Positions 20,186 through 32,275 are shown, counted from the stretch's first letter. The stretch is 64,000 bases of DNA from Lentinula raphanica (GCA_027919835.1 JANVFP010000026.1:186001-250000), one strand, 5' to 3'. Notes: a model not told the origin generated them from the letters alone. Program-made: numbers and translations.

Positions 20186-21885
20186 TAACGAGGTATATAG
20201 TCGGTTCTTAGTATAATGCCTTATGACAGGTCACTTAGCACGAACACAGAGTACGACTTCACGGATTCGTCAATCAAATTGTATTTATAGCGAGGTGTGG
20301 GGCGTTGTCAGAGATTCCGCACTATCTTATATCTCAAGTCGAACGCAGTCTTGTAAGATCTTTTAGATCAGCAATACTGGTCAGCAGAACGAAGTGACAC
20401 GGATATACCAGTCGTAAGATCTGGACTAAGGGGTTTGTTTTGAGTGGCTTCCACTCGGATAAGGGTTTTTAGGCTCGGAAAGCAACGGGGTACCAGACTT
20501 TATGGCAGACCAATCGATTCCGCTCCCGGGTGAAGCAGTACTGATCACTATTCTCAGTAAAACCTCGAAGATCACGCAGATCACCAATCACTACGTGTCA
20601 ACTTGAACAGAGCCACCAAAACTCTGCACGTTCACTCGGCACAACCTGAGACCAAGTCCTCTGTATCTCCGGAACGGAGTCTACCTTCAACTAGCAAGTG
20701 ACAGACACCAAGTCAAACCACTCAAAAGTTGGGCTTATCGCGATGAAGTAACACACTTAATCTGCAAGGTCCGGTACGGCTTAGAAGCCTTTACTCCCAC
20801 GTATGGATGAAAAGGATTACCAGTTCAGAGAGATCTGGGCGCGAAACTTGTTTCATTGGTGCGGATACAGGTCTTTAAGTACACTACGAAAAGTCCAATA
20901 CCCGTATTTGTCCTTGATCTAGTAGATCTAGCTATTTCTACGGACGGAGTCCGATAATATACACTTAAATAGTAAAATATGACTGAAACGATACAAACAC
21001 GCAAGGAAATGGTAAAGAAAACAGAGAAAAAGATGAAACTTGTCCGTATTTCGTCGTACTTTCGCCAGATCTAGAAGACCAAGCAAGTTCCGACCATGGT
21101 CTGTGCGGCATCCACATGCTAGGGTGCCTAACTCGTCAGAGTGGCTCCTGCCTGTGTTGCTCAAGTGTTTCCGACGAATTTGCTTCCGCGGAATAGTAGT
21201 GGTCTCCCCGAGTTAATGAGATAGACTCGTAACAGTGGTTGATCTCGCGGATCAGGTAGGTCTGGTCCGTAGCTTTCGAACGGTATGCATATAGCCTGGT
21301 GTTCTGGAGCGGACAACGAAGGTAAATGCTTCAGAAGTGTTTTCCGTAGGTTTCCGCGCGTTTCCGTGAGTGCTGGTCAAAGCTGTACCTAGCATACGCT
21401 ATATCCCAGTTTAGAACTTGAACATATGCGTGTTTCCGCTGCGGGTTTCACCCGTACTGCCACGGAAATGCTAGATCATCATGTTTCCAACGGTTTCCGC
21501 TACTTTGCGTAGGGTTTCCGTGTGGTAACTCGTCCGGATAGGCTCTCATCGTGTCTGATCTGCTAGATCAAGTGAAATTTCCATCATCACAGCCAAGTAC
21601 CAAACTCAGTTGTGCCGATCCGGCAGATCTTGATACTAAGTTAATATTCCCTTGGTGTGCTCGTACCAGTAGTCAGCATTCTTGAAGGATCCCCGACCAA
21701 GGGTGCGAGCAATAGCTCTACGTGGATATTCATGGCTGATCCTGCCAAAGGATCTGTATCCTAGCTTATACTGATACAAGTTTGACTGCTAGTTCGGGCT
21801 CACTACAGTCCTTATTGATACTATGCAATGGTCTAAGTTGATCTTTTTGATCATTGCACGCCTGCGCGGAAAAAACCGCGCAACA
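20186..21885 (-). repeat. 3' LTR of element B (left copy)
   Basis: On the minus strand it begins TGTTGCGCGG and ends CCTCGTTA, the same end as the LTR of A. 20281-20322 holds the promoter-like block shared with A, with CTATAAATAC on the minus strand. A cluster of six TTTCCG words plus one CGGAAA lies between 21341 and 21520. No convincing gene. Confidence 0.93.
20281..20322 (-). promoter_or_regulatory. Putative LTR core promoter of B
   Basis: On the minus strand: GTGCGGAATCTCTGACAACG, CCCCACACCTCG, CTATAAATAC. It is the conserved LTR block and a clear TATA box, about 95 bp from the LTR end. The same block is in the 5' LTR of B at about 35870-35911, where it would drive the element. Confidence 0.6.
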
Positions 21886-21886
21886 T

Positions 21887-21901
21887 CTCCCCCAAACTAA
21901 A
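21887..21901 (-). promoter_or_regulatory. Polypurine tract of B next to the 3' LTR
   Basis: On the minus strand TTTAGTTTGGGGGAG ends one base before the LTR start, the normal place of the plus-strand primer. The flanking sequence (GATGACCGGGGACGGTCAGA) is also conserved next to the A PPT. Confidence 0.75.
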
Positions 21902-22121
21902 GATCTGACCGTCCCCGGTCATCGCTATGGGTAGTGTAGGCTCGTATCCCTTGAAAGGAGTGGTACTGTAGCTGATCCGACAGATCAATCACTTTTCCGC
22001 AACATTCTGACTTGACTATACCCGGTGATCTAACAGATCAAGTTGATCCGTTGATCTTAGCACCCGTACCGACAACTCCGCTGTTCTCTTGTCGAAAACG
22101 CTAAGTCCTCGGTTTGTTATC

Positions 22122-22148
22122 GGCGCTTAATTTCCGAGTGTGATATCA
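22122..22148 (+). promoter_or_regulatory. Conserved upstream block of antisense gene 1 of B
   Basis: GGCGCTTAATTTCCGAGTGT followed by GATATCA is nearly identical to the minus strand of A at 39110-39084, at a similar distance before antisense gene 1. A second shared motif, GGAAAATTTTCTAAGT, lies near 22280. Conservation in otherwise diverged spacers suggests a regulatory site. Confidence 0.6.
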
Positions 22149-22340
22149 TGACGTAAATCACGCTTCCCCTTCTATCACATCACATACACACTTCCTCAAA
22201 CGACTTCTTTTCAACATTTTACATACTATCCCTATGCCTAGGCCTGGGATTAGTAATTGCTGACAAAGGTTCAACGGACTTGGAAAATTTTCTAAGTTCG
22301 TTTCTTCCTTCTCCCCATCGTCATCTTGCCTCCAGCCGCT

Positions 22341-25047
22341 ATGGCGTCGTCGTCGAGACCCCGGAACAACTCCCCAGTCCCTGAACCTCCCCCTCGCAAA
22401 CGACTATCCGTGCGTCCTGTCGACATACTGGATCTAGATGCCGTCCATCGCGTACACTTTGATCGGGCGATTCGCGAGGTCGGCAAGATTTCCAACGATT
22501 CCACAGCGATATTCCTTCCAGCCTCTGCTGAGGAATGTTCCACTCTTATCAACCGCTGGAAACATTTACCCAATACCGCCAGTCCGGCGTTCAGCCTCCG
22601 GCGTTATACTCACCCTGACGAAGTTAACTTCAAGGAACTGGTGAACCAGGATACCAGTCGTATCAGGCCAGACACGTTCTACCCTCCTCAGCTGACGACC
22701 CCCTGTACCACCTTTGCAACTGGGTCCGTCGCCTCTGGGGAGGGATACCAGCTGTACCAGGCGTTAGCCTTTCTTCAGCGGGGTTTATCTCGCATTATTC
22801 GGGGACACCTCTCAAAGGCGGAGATACACCGACGGCTTTTAGCCTTTACTGCCCTTCCCAATTTTTCTTACAGTCTGGTGAGGACTATCTTTTACACCCC
22901 CGCTGTCCCTACTGACGTTGCTCCTAGCAATATTACCAACTCTTCTGGCATGGTCATCAAAATTGCCCTCTCGTCGCCCCGCTGCTTATTATCGCCCTCT
23001 GTAAATTTTGTGAGGAGCACCTCACAGCCAAGGAATACGCTGCTCGCGTTTACAATGCCCAGGCCAAGGATGGTCCAGGGATGAGCTTAAAGACTCGGGA
23101 CCGACTGTTGGTAAGCGTTCTCCACTCTCCCCATCCCTGTTTCCTAACTTCCCTGCTCTCCCCAGGAGGATATAACCGACTTTGTGGAGCTCCAAGATCT
23201 AGCTATCCCTATACCTCTCGACCCTTCTACTCGCGAAGGCCAGCTGCTTCTATCAGTGACCAATCAAGGTTCCAAGGTGGACCATATCTTGCACCCCGTT
23301 TATCGCAAACGGCTGTTTCCCGACCCGGCTTTCGCTGTTTCTACCACTTCCTCTTCTCAGTCCTCCCATCCTGCGACGGTGACCAAGCAACGGCTACGTC
23401 CTCCTTCGCCTGATTTCGACAAACCCAGCATGGGGTCGCCGTCAGTCGTGGTCCCACGCAACCGCAAACCTCCAAAACGATTTCCTGTCGCTCCCGATCC
23501 AATTGATGTGGATGCCGAGGACGAGCTGGATGTCTTTTCCGGAACAGAGGTTCCCGACGTCCCAGTCCTTCGTCCCAGTATTGCGCGTTCTGCCAAGGCA
23601 AAGCCCAAAATTCCAGAGGAGTTTCGTAAGGTCCCCGCTCCTTCTCCGGTTACCAAACGCGATCGGTCCCCTGCTGAGACCAAGCTTGACGTTGCTCTTT
23701 CTGAACCTCCACCAAAGAAGCGTCGTACCCACAAGGCCGCCGGGAAGGTCCCAGCCGACTCGCTTGCTCCTTTACCTGATGAACCTTTGGTTCTGCACGA
23801 CCGGGAGGCCCTCCGCGTCCAGGACGGTCCTCCCGACTACTTCTATGGGGACGATTCCCGCACGCTTGTCCATCAACGGTTCCTTACTAGCTCGTCGTTT
23901 CAACCTAAAACACCCTTTTCTCAAGTGATCGTCAAAGCCCGAGACAACAATAAGAAGGTGTCGAAGCTTCCTTTCCTCCGCGCCCCAAAATGGAATCTTT
24001 CCGAGGAGATGAAGGGCTTTGGAGCTTTCGCCAACATCGGCGACACTACCTATTCCTTGCAAGGGCTAAGCCGTTTTGGCTATGCCAGTTCACGTTTCTT
24101 CTGGCCGTCGAACAGCCAAACCCTGCCTTCTCCCGAATCTCTTCATTCCACCAATAATTGTCTAACCTGCATCAGCCGCGGCGAGGTGTGCGAGAGCAGC
24201 GAAAAGCCTGGGGGCATCTGCCGTCAATGCAATGGCACGCATCGGTCTTGTCCCAGCTGTCTTTCCCTAGAGGAGCACCGGGACCGCTTCTTGGCCATCC
24301 ACAACCATGTTCAGGGTTACCCCGACGGTAAGTTTTTGCCCAATACTCAATCTTCGTTCATCTCATGTCCTTTCTTTCCATTATTCCCCAGGTTATGCCG
24401 CCGCCTTGGATCATTTCGCTTCGGAGCTGAAGCAGATGACCAAGCTCGAGGATTTGCTTCAGGACTCACATCGATCACTTGCAAAAAGCATGCAAAACAT
24501 TCGTGCCGTTGGGTTTGACATCAACGTGGTCCTGTCCCAATGGATGGATCATAATCCCAACCTGGTGCTGGATTACGACACGGTGACCTGGCTGGCCACT
24601 TTCTTCGGTTGGGACTCCTCGTGTAACCTCATTGAATTTCTAGCCACTCCTGAGGACCGCGAGAGACTTGAAGAGTTCATCCGCAACAATCTGGCGGATC
24701 CCGCCGCTCCTAGTACTTCTCTTGTCGCCTCGACCTCCGCCTCTGTCCCCGCTTCGGATCCACTCTCGCCTGTCGTTCCAGTTGCCGCCGATCCTCCACG
24801 TTCATCTCGTCGTCGTCCTGCGGCAGCGGTCCCCATCAATTTCTCCCAGGAGCCGAAGTTACCTTCCCCGGTCGCAGATGAGGAAATGGATATCGAAGAT
24901 GGGGCTTCAGCTTCTAGGAACTCTGCGGGGCCTGCCTTGGTGACGGAGTATGATGACAGCGACGAAGAGGACGATGCCGAGGAAGATACCGATGACGATG
25001 ACCCTGCCCCGCTAGCGCCTTCCAAGTCCCCAACCGTTCGAAAGTAG
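22341..25047 (+). CDS. Antisense gene 1 of element B, protein with Zn(II)2Cys6-spaced cluster
   Basis: Four exons: 22341-22877, 22928-23110, 23166-24327 and 24392-25047. Introns of 50-64 bp start GTGAGG, GTAAGC and GTAAGT and end in AG. All phases agree, giving 845 aa with no internal stop. The N-terminal region has FLPASAEECSTLI and DTFYPP, shared with A. Exon 2 is the same length as in A (183 nt) and shares FCE.HLTA-type text. Pro/Ser-rich KKRR stretches follow, then CX2CX6CX9CX2CX6C (CLTCISRGEVC, CRQCNGTHRSC). WLATFFGWDSSCNL comes next, then a very acidic tail. It lies opposite to gag-pol, between pol and the 3' LTR. Likely a nuclear binding protein or regulator; its target is unknown. Confidence 0.85.
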
Positions 25048-25715
25048 TGTAGCATTCGGACTCTCACAGCCCTGTATATTTGCCTTCGTAGATTAGTGAT
25101 CGGACTCCCATCTCGAGCCAGACTAATTCTACTTTACAATTTGCCCATCAGATTGCTGTATATAGTGCCTCCTCTCTTGGTCTCTAGGAAACTAGTAGAC
25201 CCCTTGAATGTCAATGCCCAGTGGGCTTTATCTTGTCTTTTGCCTTGTCTGAGATCTCCTTAAGACTCCCTAAATTACTCTTCAAGATACTTGAGATATC
25301 CTTTAAGGTGTCCTCTGAGTTTTCTTAAACTAGCTTGCAAAGCCACTGAGTTTCCTCTAAGTTGACTTTAAGTTTTAGGTCTCTTGCCCTTAACCAACAC
25401 CTGATAGAGCACTGTAAGTACTTTATTGATACCATGTACTCTTCTAAGTGTTTGTCTTTTGACATTTCTACAGCTGTTGCATTGCTCTTGTCATTCCTGA
25501 AGCACAAATTTCGGTCTGATCAGCTAGATCATTTTGATCTGCTAGATCAGACCCATCAATGTCGATTCTTCGGTTATCAAGTTGGTGGTTGCAGCCTCAT
25601 ATGGCCTGTTAAATCCATTGGGCTTTACAAATTGCAAGCTGCGTCGGTTTTAGATCTAAGTCTTAGTATTGTACGCATGCTTAAGCTGTCAATGAGCACA
25701 GGTCTTTTAGAACTC
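25048..25715. other. Spacer downstream of antisense gene 1 of B
   Basis: No gene visible. It contains TGATCTGCTAGATCA-like palindromes near 25520-25560, a motif repeated throughout B. Confidence 0.5.
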
Positions 25716-25877
25716 GTAAAATTTTCATGAAAATTTCTGAAATTTCGAAAATTCTTGAAACACCGTGTGTCCCCTCCCCCAAACTAAGGCTCAGCAGTCC
25801 CCTGCTGACCCGAAGCATTGGAAAAGGTATAAAAGCCCGTGATCTAAGAGATCCGACTCCCAACTCAACGAAAAAAA
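25716..25877 (+). promoter_or_regulatory. Promoter module of antisense gene 2 of B
   Basis: Contains an array of AAAATTTT/GAAAATT words (25716-25762), then TTGAAACACCGTGTGTCCCC, PPT-like motif CTCCCCCAAACTAA (25774-25787), GCTCAGCAGTCCCCTGCTGA, and TATAAAA at 25828-25834, 43 bp before the ATG. The same order occurs in A (18240-18130, minus). This two-element conservation is the evidence for function. Confidence 0.7.
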
Positions 25878-27890
25878 ATGGCTCCCAACTTCGAGTACCA
25901 CAATCTCCCTATCTCGCTTGAAGCTGACTTTGCCAACTGGTGCGTCGACGCGGAGTACTGGGCTGCTCGTGTTAGCGATGACAAAAGTCTGGCCTGGCAA
26001 GGTGCCAAGTACAGTTCTAGCAAGGACAAGGTCGAGTTCACCACGTCCAACAAAACTATCTTTTTGAACGATGTCCGTTGCGCGTACACTCATTTGGTAC
26101 GGAAATCGTTTGATCTGCTAGATCTAACAAACTAACCATTTTCCGTTAGCTCATTCGAGTGTCCTGCGACGCTGCGTGTATGAACAAGGAATATCTGCGG
26201 GCGTACGACAATCTCGCAGAGGAATTACTTTCCGCCGTGAATGCGTACCGCACAATCCGTGACGAGATCCCTAAGCAGTTTCCCAAACTCTCTGAAGAGG
26301 GAGGGAAGAATGCCGAGATCGTCAGTTTCTACATTCAGCTGAACGACCTTCGTCGCAAAAAGCTCCGTGGGACCAAGGCAGACAGGGTTCACCTGCTGTC
26401 AGTACTCGCGGACCTAGTGTTCCACCTGCAGATCCTGAAGGACCGTCGAAATCCAAGTCGAAAGGCAAGGAAGTTGCAACTGATCCAGCAGATCCAGCAG
26501 TTTCTGAGGCTGATGCCAAGTTCATGGCAGAGGTGGTGCGTTTCCGCAGCTATTTTCGAAGATTCGTTTATTGACTAAAGGATCAGGACGCTGATCTTGC
26601 AGAACATGGGCCTTCTCCTCCAAAAGGTCCTTGAGGCGCACTTGCTAACCATTTACGAGGCCGCGGACTTCCCATGCGAGGCCACTTCCGTAGTCCACGC
26701 GAGCAACGCTTTGAAATGCAAGAATCACTGCGTATGGGTGTGCCTGTTCCGCGGTATGACCCTCCGGTAAGTATTGGACCTTGATCTGTTAGATCAGCCG
26801 CTAACTGTTTATCCAGCCTCGTCGTGCTGAACTCGTCATCGATCATATCATTGGTATGGACGAAAGGATCAAGCACGCCAAGGAGGAACGTGAAAAAGGC
26901 GAGAAGGGGAAGAAGACCGCGGAAGCGACTCCTCCTCCTCCTACCAGGCCCTCTACTCATTCCAAAAGCAAGAAGAAATCCCCTGACGACGAACCAGCTG
27001 CTCTGGCAGATCAGGATGTCTCCGTACGTGGCTGGTCTTGTAGATCAGACAAGTTTATGACTAACCCATGCCATAGATGGCTGACGAAGTCGAGGATTCT
27101 ACTCCTGCGAAGGCTAAGACCAAAACCAAAAAGCGCGACACCGTCGACGACGATGACACTCTGAAGTCTTCCAAGACCAAGAGCAAGCGCAAACGTTCCG
27201 AACGCGATGTTGGTCCCGCGGATGGTAATGAGACTGAGCGGGCTCTGTCTCCTCAAGCACATAGTACTGTGCATGCTGTAACCGCGATCTCCCAGCCCGT
27301 GCTGTTGGTGAAGATCTGATTAAGAGGGTGAAGTATTCGTTGGAACTCGCGGATACTAGTGAGTACCACTTCCTTTTTCCGCTTTTTCGTACGGACTTCT
27401 ACGGAAACACGTTGATCTGCTAGATCACGCATTTTCCGTTAGATATTTTTGCTTTGCATAGTCCGGAGTCCTTCCGCAAATCTTCGTGTCACTGATTATT
27501 GTTACAGGTACCCCCGACGATACAGATCATCGAGATCTCGTGCAACTTCTTCACAACATCGGACTCGCCCACAACCCGGAGGTTGAATCGTACACCGAAG
27601 AGCAGTACAATGCCTTCATCAACTTCCATACGACCCAACTCTTCGACTGTGTTATGAAAGCTCGTTTCTATGCACACCGTGGGGAGGCTAGTCAACGGAT
27701 CATCGACAACGCCAGGGCTGCTCGGAAGGCTGGTGAACCTCTGCCCAAAGACGAGGACACCACCATGACTCCTGCCGACGTTGAAGAGGTGTACGTGTTT
27801 TCCGCACCACCGTCGCTGCCACCCGTAATTAAAATTGCGCAGACAGACTTAGAGGATCCCGCAATGCAAGGGCCACGTTCCGCACCTTAA
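25878..27890 (+). pseudogene. Antisense gene 2 of element B, Lys-rich protein, with coding defects
   Basis: Homologous to A 18090-15883. Exon 1 is 25878-26096, intron 26097-26149; later introns are 26536-26586, 26767-26816, 27024-27076 and 27359-27507. The last exon, 27508-27890, is the best conserved (FHTTQLFDCVMKARFYAHRG). Defects: an in-frame TGA near 26635 in exon 4, and a one-base loss near 27300 (PVLLVKI then stop in the original frame; GEDLIKRVKYSLELADT in the shifted frame). Near 26367-26431 either an intron with GTGGGA donor or a frameshift is needed. Sequencing errors cannot be excluded. Function unknown. Confidence 0.75.
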
Positions 27891-28064
27891 GCAAGTGCTT
27901 ATCGAGGCTGACCATCTAGATCATCGTTCATTCTGCCCTGTCGCCTATTTTTATACCTGTACTTTTGTCAAGTCAAGTATTATTGGTAGTTTTTGAGGTA
28001 ATCCAGTGGCAACTAAATTCCTCGAGTGATTATTGAGATAGAATAAGTTGAAACATCGCGGAAG

Positions 28065-28078
28065 CTCCCCCAAACTAA
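28065..28078 (-). promoter_or_regulatory. PPT-like motif 1 of B, just after pol
   Basis: Minus strand TTAGTTTGGGGGAG, 24 bp after the pol end at 28102, matching A 15693-15707. The 27891-28101 spacer between convergent pol and antisense gene 2 (211 bp; 208 bp in A) holds nothing else that I recognise. Confidence 0.65.
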
Positions 28079-28101
28079 GTGATCTGTTAGATCAGGCATG
28101 T

Positions 28102-31100
28102 TTAGAAAGACTTCCGTCGACCACTTCGTCGCGGACCATTCGGTAGAGACGGATTCGCCTCTTCCTCTTGATCTTCGGACTCAGCAGCCTTCAGATCCTC
28201 CGGATCAAGCTGTTCAACAGGCGGAACCAATGGTGGTTCAACGGAATTTGACTGATCATCACCGGAAATGTTTATACGAGGGACAGTACTGAAAATAAAG
28301 TCCTCCACTTCCTCAGGTTCGTCTTCCTCATCCTGTACCATAGATTCTAACTGCTCAGGCGACAGATCTATCAGATCATGTATGTTTTCCGGCAGTTCAA
28401 TCGGTTCGTAACGAGCATGATGCGGGATCACACGGAAAGCACCCACTTTGTCTTTAAGTACAGTGCCATCCATTTCCGCAATGATATATGCGCCTCCTCG
28501 GGTCCTCCGGATGACAACCATAGGTCCACGGTATCGAAGGTACATTTTCCGATCCAAACTCTTCTCGATGGCGGTGTTCCGTACTTGTACTAGGGTTCCC
28601 GGTTTGAAATCCCAGTCCTTAATGGTGTACTTGTACTTTTCCTCGAAAACTCTCGCTTCTCGACGTTTGTTCTCGTCGATCCGTGATTTCATGTTTTCGA
28701 CGAAGGAACGATGTTTGGAAAGAGCCTGAGCCCGGAAGCCCAGTAACTCTTCCCGTGATAGTATTCGATTTGGTGGATTGACCAAATATGTAGATTCAAC
28801 AATATCGAAAGGTAGCAGAGGTTCCGTACCGGTAGCTACGAAGTATGGCGAACAGCCTAAACCTCTCCGCGCAGTAATACGATCAGCCCAAAGTATCGGT
28901 TTCAAGAAGTAGTACCATTTTGACAGATCTCCCGCACACGCTTTGCAAGTGCTTGTCTCAAATCAAAGTGAGCACGCTCAATCTTTCCGTTAGCTTGTGA
29001 ATTGTAAGGCGATATCTGTATTCCACGGATCCCGTATTTCTGTTCGAGCCATCTCAACATAAGCTTCATCTGTGGTGCATTGTCCGAGACCACGATTTCC
29101 GGACATCCCCATCTACATATGATGTCTTCAAAGAACCATTCCGCGAGTGATCTCGCGTTTTCAACTCTCAGTGCCCTAGCTTCCGACCAACTCGATAAGG
29201 AATCCCTTCCGTGAACGATATACCTACAACCATTACTGGCCGGAGACATAACCATCGTATCGATATGTATCTTTTGGAACAAGGATGGCGTGAAGGTCAC
29301 CGTTGGAGGGATCCGTACCAAAGACCTAAGTCGATCTTGGCAGGCTTGACATGTTTTCACATACCACTCCACGTCTTTCTCCAGATCAGGCCACCAAAAC
29401 CTCTTCTCTAAGAAGTCTTTCGTAGCATATGTACCCTTGTGTCCTAAAGCATCATGAGCACTGTGCAATAGATACATTCGTTTTCCGGTTCAACCACTAA
29501 ACGCAGTTGATCTGTGGATGGTTTCCGATGGAACAGTCGCCCTTCCGAGTCTATTGAAAAGGACAGTGTTTTCCGGTCCATTTCCGCTCGTTGTCTCTTG
29601 TCCAACTTCGCGAATTGCTCAGCATTCGGGTCCTTAAGCCATGCTCGAATTTCCGGTAACTGCTGATCTAGACGATTTCCGCCGTCCGATCTATGAGATA
29701 TTGGATATTTGTGATCAGGTCCCCACGTAGCATTGTCGGGGATCGCAGTATACTGCAGAAACTGAGAGGTCAAAGGCATTCCCGAGGCTTCTAAACGTTC
29801 TTTGAGGAATGCATGCTGGATCTCTTCCTCCCGGGCAACTTGAAGGTCTTCCGCAAACTCATCTTCAATGGTCTCGCAAAAGTATCCTGTCCGGGGATCT
29901 ATATGATCTTTGAATGATTCAAAGGGCAATGGATCATCCGCTTCATCCGCTTTGAAGAACCTAACGTTGTTGGAGTCATCTGCATCTTCTGCTAGATCCT
30001 CTTCGGTTTCCCGACGAGGGGTAGTCCAACCTCCCGGAGGTCTTCGAGACAAACCATCAGGTCCAAAGGTTGCTCCTTTGACATGGATCAAATCGAAATG
30101 GAATTTACGGATATCTTCAATCCAACGGTTGATCGTAGCGTTTGGACCACTACTCGGATTTTCAAGCATTCCTTGAATATAGCTAGCATCCGTTTCCACC
30201 GTGAGTTTCCGACATCCATAAAGAAGATAGTGTGTTGCTCGGAGAGCAACCTTCAAACCATAGAGTTCACGCTTAGATTGAGAAAACCGAGCTTCACGTT
30301 CATTATACGGGATGGATCCGAAGTAATTATAGTAAATCTTCGTCTGATCTACCGGATCAATCTGATAGATGTAAAATCCCGTACCCATGTAAGAACTATC
30401 CACTGCTAAGTGCGTTTCCCAGTCATATACTATGACTCTTAAGGCTGGTGCATTACGGACCCCGTCTTTCAACAGGTCCATGGCTATGACATGCTCATCC
30501 TTCCACTCAAATGGAATATTCGCCGTTAATTTGGTCAAAGGTGAGGCTTTCTTAGCGTAGTTGTGAATGAACATCCGGAGCTGCCCAACAGTTCCCAGAA
30601 AGGCTCGGACCTGTGTCTTAGAAGAGCACGGAGGCCAAGTCAGAACCGTAGTTGCGATTCTATCTTCCGGTTTCTGTCCTTCGTACGTGCAACGGTGTCC
30701 AACCACTACAGTTTCAGCGCAACACAGGAATGCTTTAGGTCCCGAGAAGGTTCCGCCGCAATACCGCATCCGCTGAATGATTCGGTTCACATTTTGGAGA
30801 TGCTCCCAGACAAATCGTCTGATCAAAGGATTTTCAGGGATAGTTTCGTATCCGCCACCCGGTAATTCATAACGAGTCCCGGGGCCTCTGATAGGAACAT
30901 CATCGACATAAGGAATAGTGTATTCCGGAATTTCATCTCGCATCATGTAAGTTACATCGTCATGGAATATCGGAACAGAGTTCGTCCAACCCATAGGCAA
31001 CTTTACGAGACGGTGTGGCCCGTACGGAGTTTGGAATGTCGTCAGATCTCGCGAACTAACATCGAGTGGTCGTTCATCATAACCCACATAGATATCCAAC

Positions 31101-32275
31101 AAACCACCACAGGCACGACCCGCAAAATGACGAGCAATATCCACGGTAGCCGGAGGAATCCCGGAGTGTTGAATGGTCACCTTGTTCAAGGGTTCCAAAC
31201 TATGTACTAAACGAAGACTCGTTCCATCCTTCTTGACCACACAAAACCATTTTGAACGATAGCTCGAGCAGGATGGTTCATAAACTCCAGCATCAATCTT
31301 ATCCTTGATGATCTTACAAACCTTTTCGAAGATTCCGGGAGGAATTGGAATATTTCGTTCGACCCAGGGCTCATGAGGTATGACCGGAATTTTCACGGGA
31401 GGAAAGAAGTCCTCTCTGAATGTTCCGCCCTCGGAAGCTTCCCAAGCAAAACCCATTTCCTGCAACTTCATCATATGATGAACTAGCTTCATTTCCTCGT
31501 CCGTAAGGAAACCTTCCGCATGGTTTTTCTCGATGATCTCTTTCCGTTCTTGCGTATACCGAATACCCGGCGTGAATTCCGGAGGATGAGTTGGTAGATC
31601 TGGCAGATCAGCCAAAGGATCCCCGTAAATGTGTCTCCGCACACGGAATTCTTCCGGTAGATCAGCCTTGACAGGGCGAACTTTCACCGCTACAGGCTTA
31701 TATTTTTGAGAACCAAAGACCGAAACTGGCTGATCTGGCAAAAACACATCATTATATGCGCATATATGCTGATCGATTGTCTCGTTCTTGAGTTCCCAGA
31801 GCTTAACACGATGCATCGCAGCCTCCAAATCTTGGGTCATTGAAGACAATTCCGCATCTTTTGTTTGATCTACTTGATCTGGTAGATCTTCCGTGTTATC
31901 ATATGGACGAGTTAACCCGTGTAAGTCTTTCCACCTAACATCCTTTGTCATGGACTGGTAAAAGGTCTCTTTCAGGTCCTCAACGGTCGGATCAGCTCTA
32001 AATCCTTCCTTCCATGGGTTGATCACACGATTTTGTTGATGATCTACACCTTTGTTCAGGTATAGTGATATGGTTTCGGCAATTCCGGGGTGCGACTTCT
32101 CGATCGTTGGCAGACAGCACTGTACATACACGTCCGCTAATTCTTCATCGGAGAAGGTACCTCGTTTCACCTGATTCGACTCTATAACCACTTCCTCCGC
32201 TTGAGCATCCCAGTACCCACTAAGAGCGATTTCTACCTCTCCCTGGTCGCTACTCAGATCCCAGAGGTTATTCAA
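28102..32275 (-). pseudogene. pol: Pol of element B: RT, RNase H, integrase, with two single-base shifts
   Basis: Open frame 32275-29444 covers a charged N-terminus, RT (LPMGWTNSVPIFHDD, catalytic YVDDVP), RNase H (LAVDSSYMGTGF, VETDAS, GPDGLSRRP) and the start of integrase. One base is missing near 29480, moving into frame 29477-28902 (HDALGHKG, CQACQ, HIDT, SDNAPQ, NGKIERAH). A second is missing near 28935, moving into 28905-28102 (YRGPMVVIRR, acidic tail). Neither place has a slippery heptamer, so these are mutations or base-calling errors. Entry from pro is by frameshift site 2. The protein is close to A but lacks its two nonsense codons. Confidence 0.9.

Noticed and set aside
26367..26431. 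Definite intron with GTGGGA donor in B antisense gene 2
   Set aside because: It would restore the frame, but the donor is weak and A has its intron at another place; left as an alternative to a frameshift.
28902..29480. Programmed frameshifting as explanation for the two pol shifts of B
   Set aside because: No XXXYYYZ heptamer at either place, and A is in one frame there; mutation or base-calling error is simpler.
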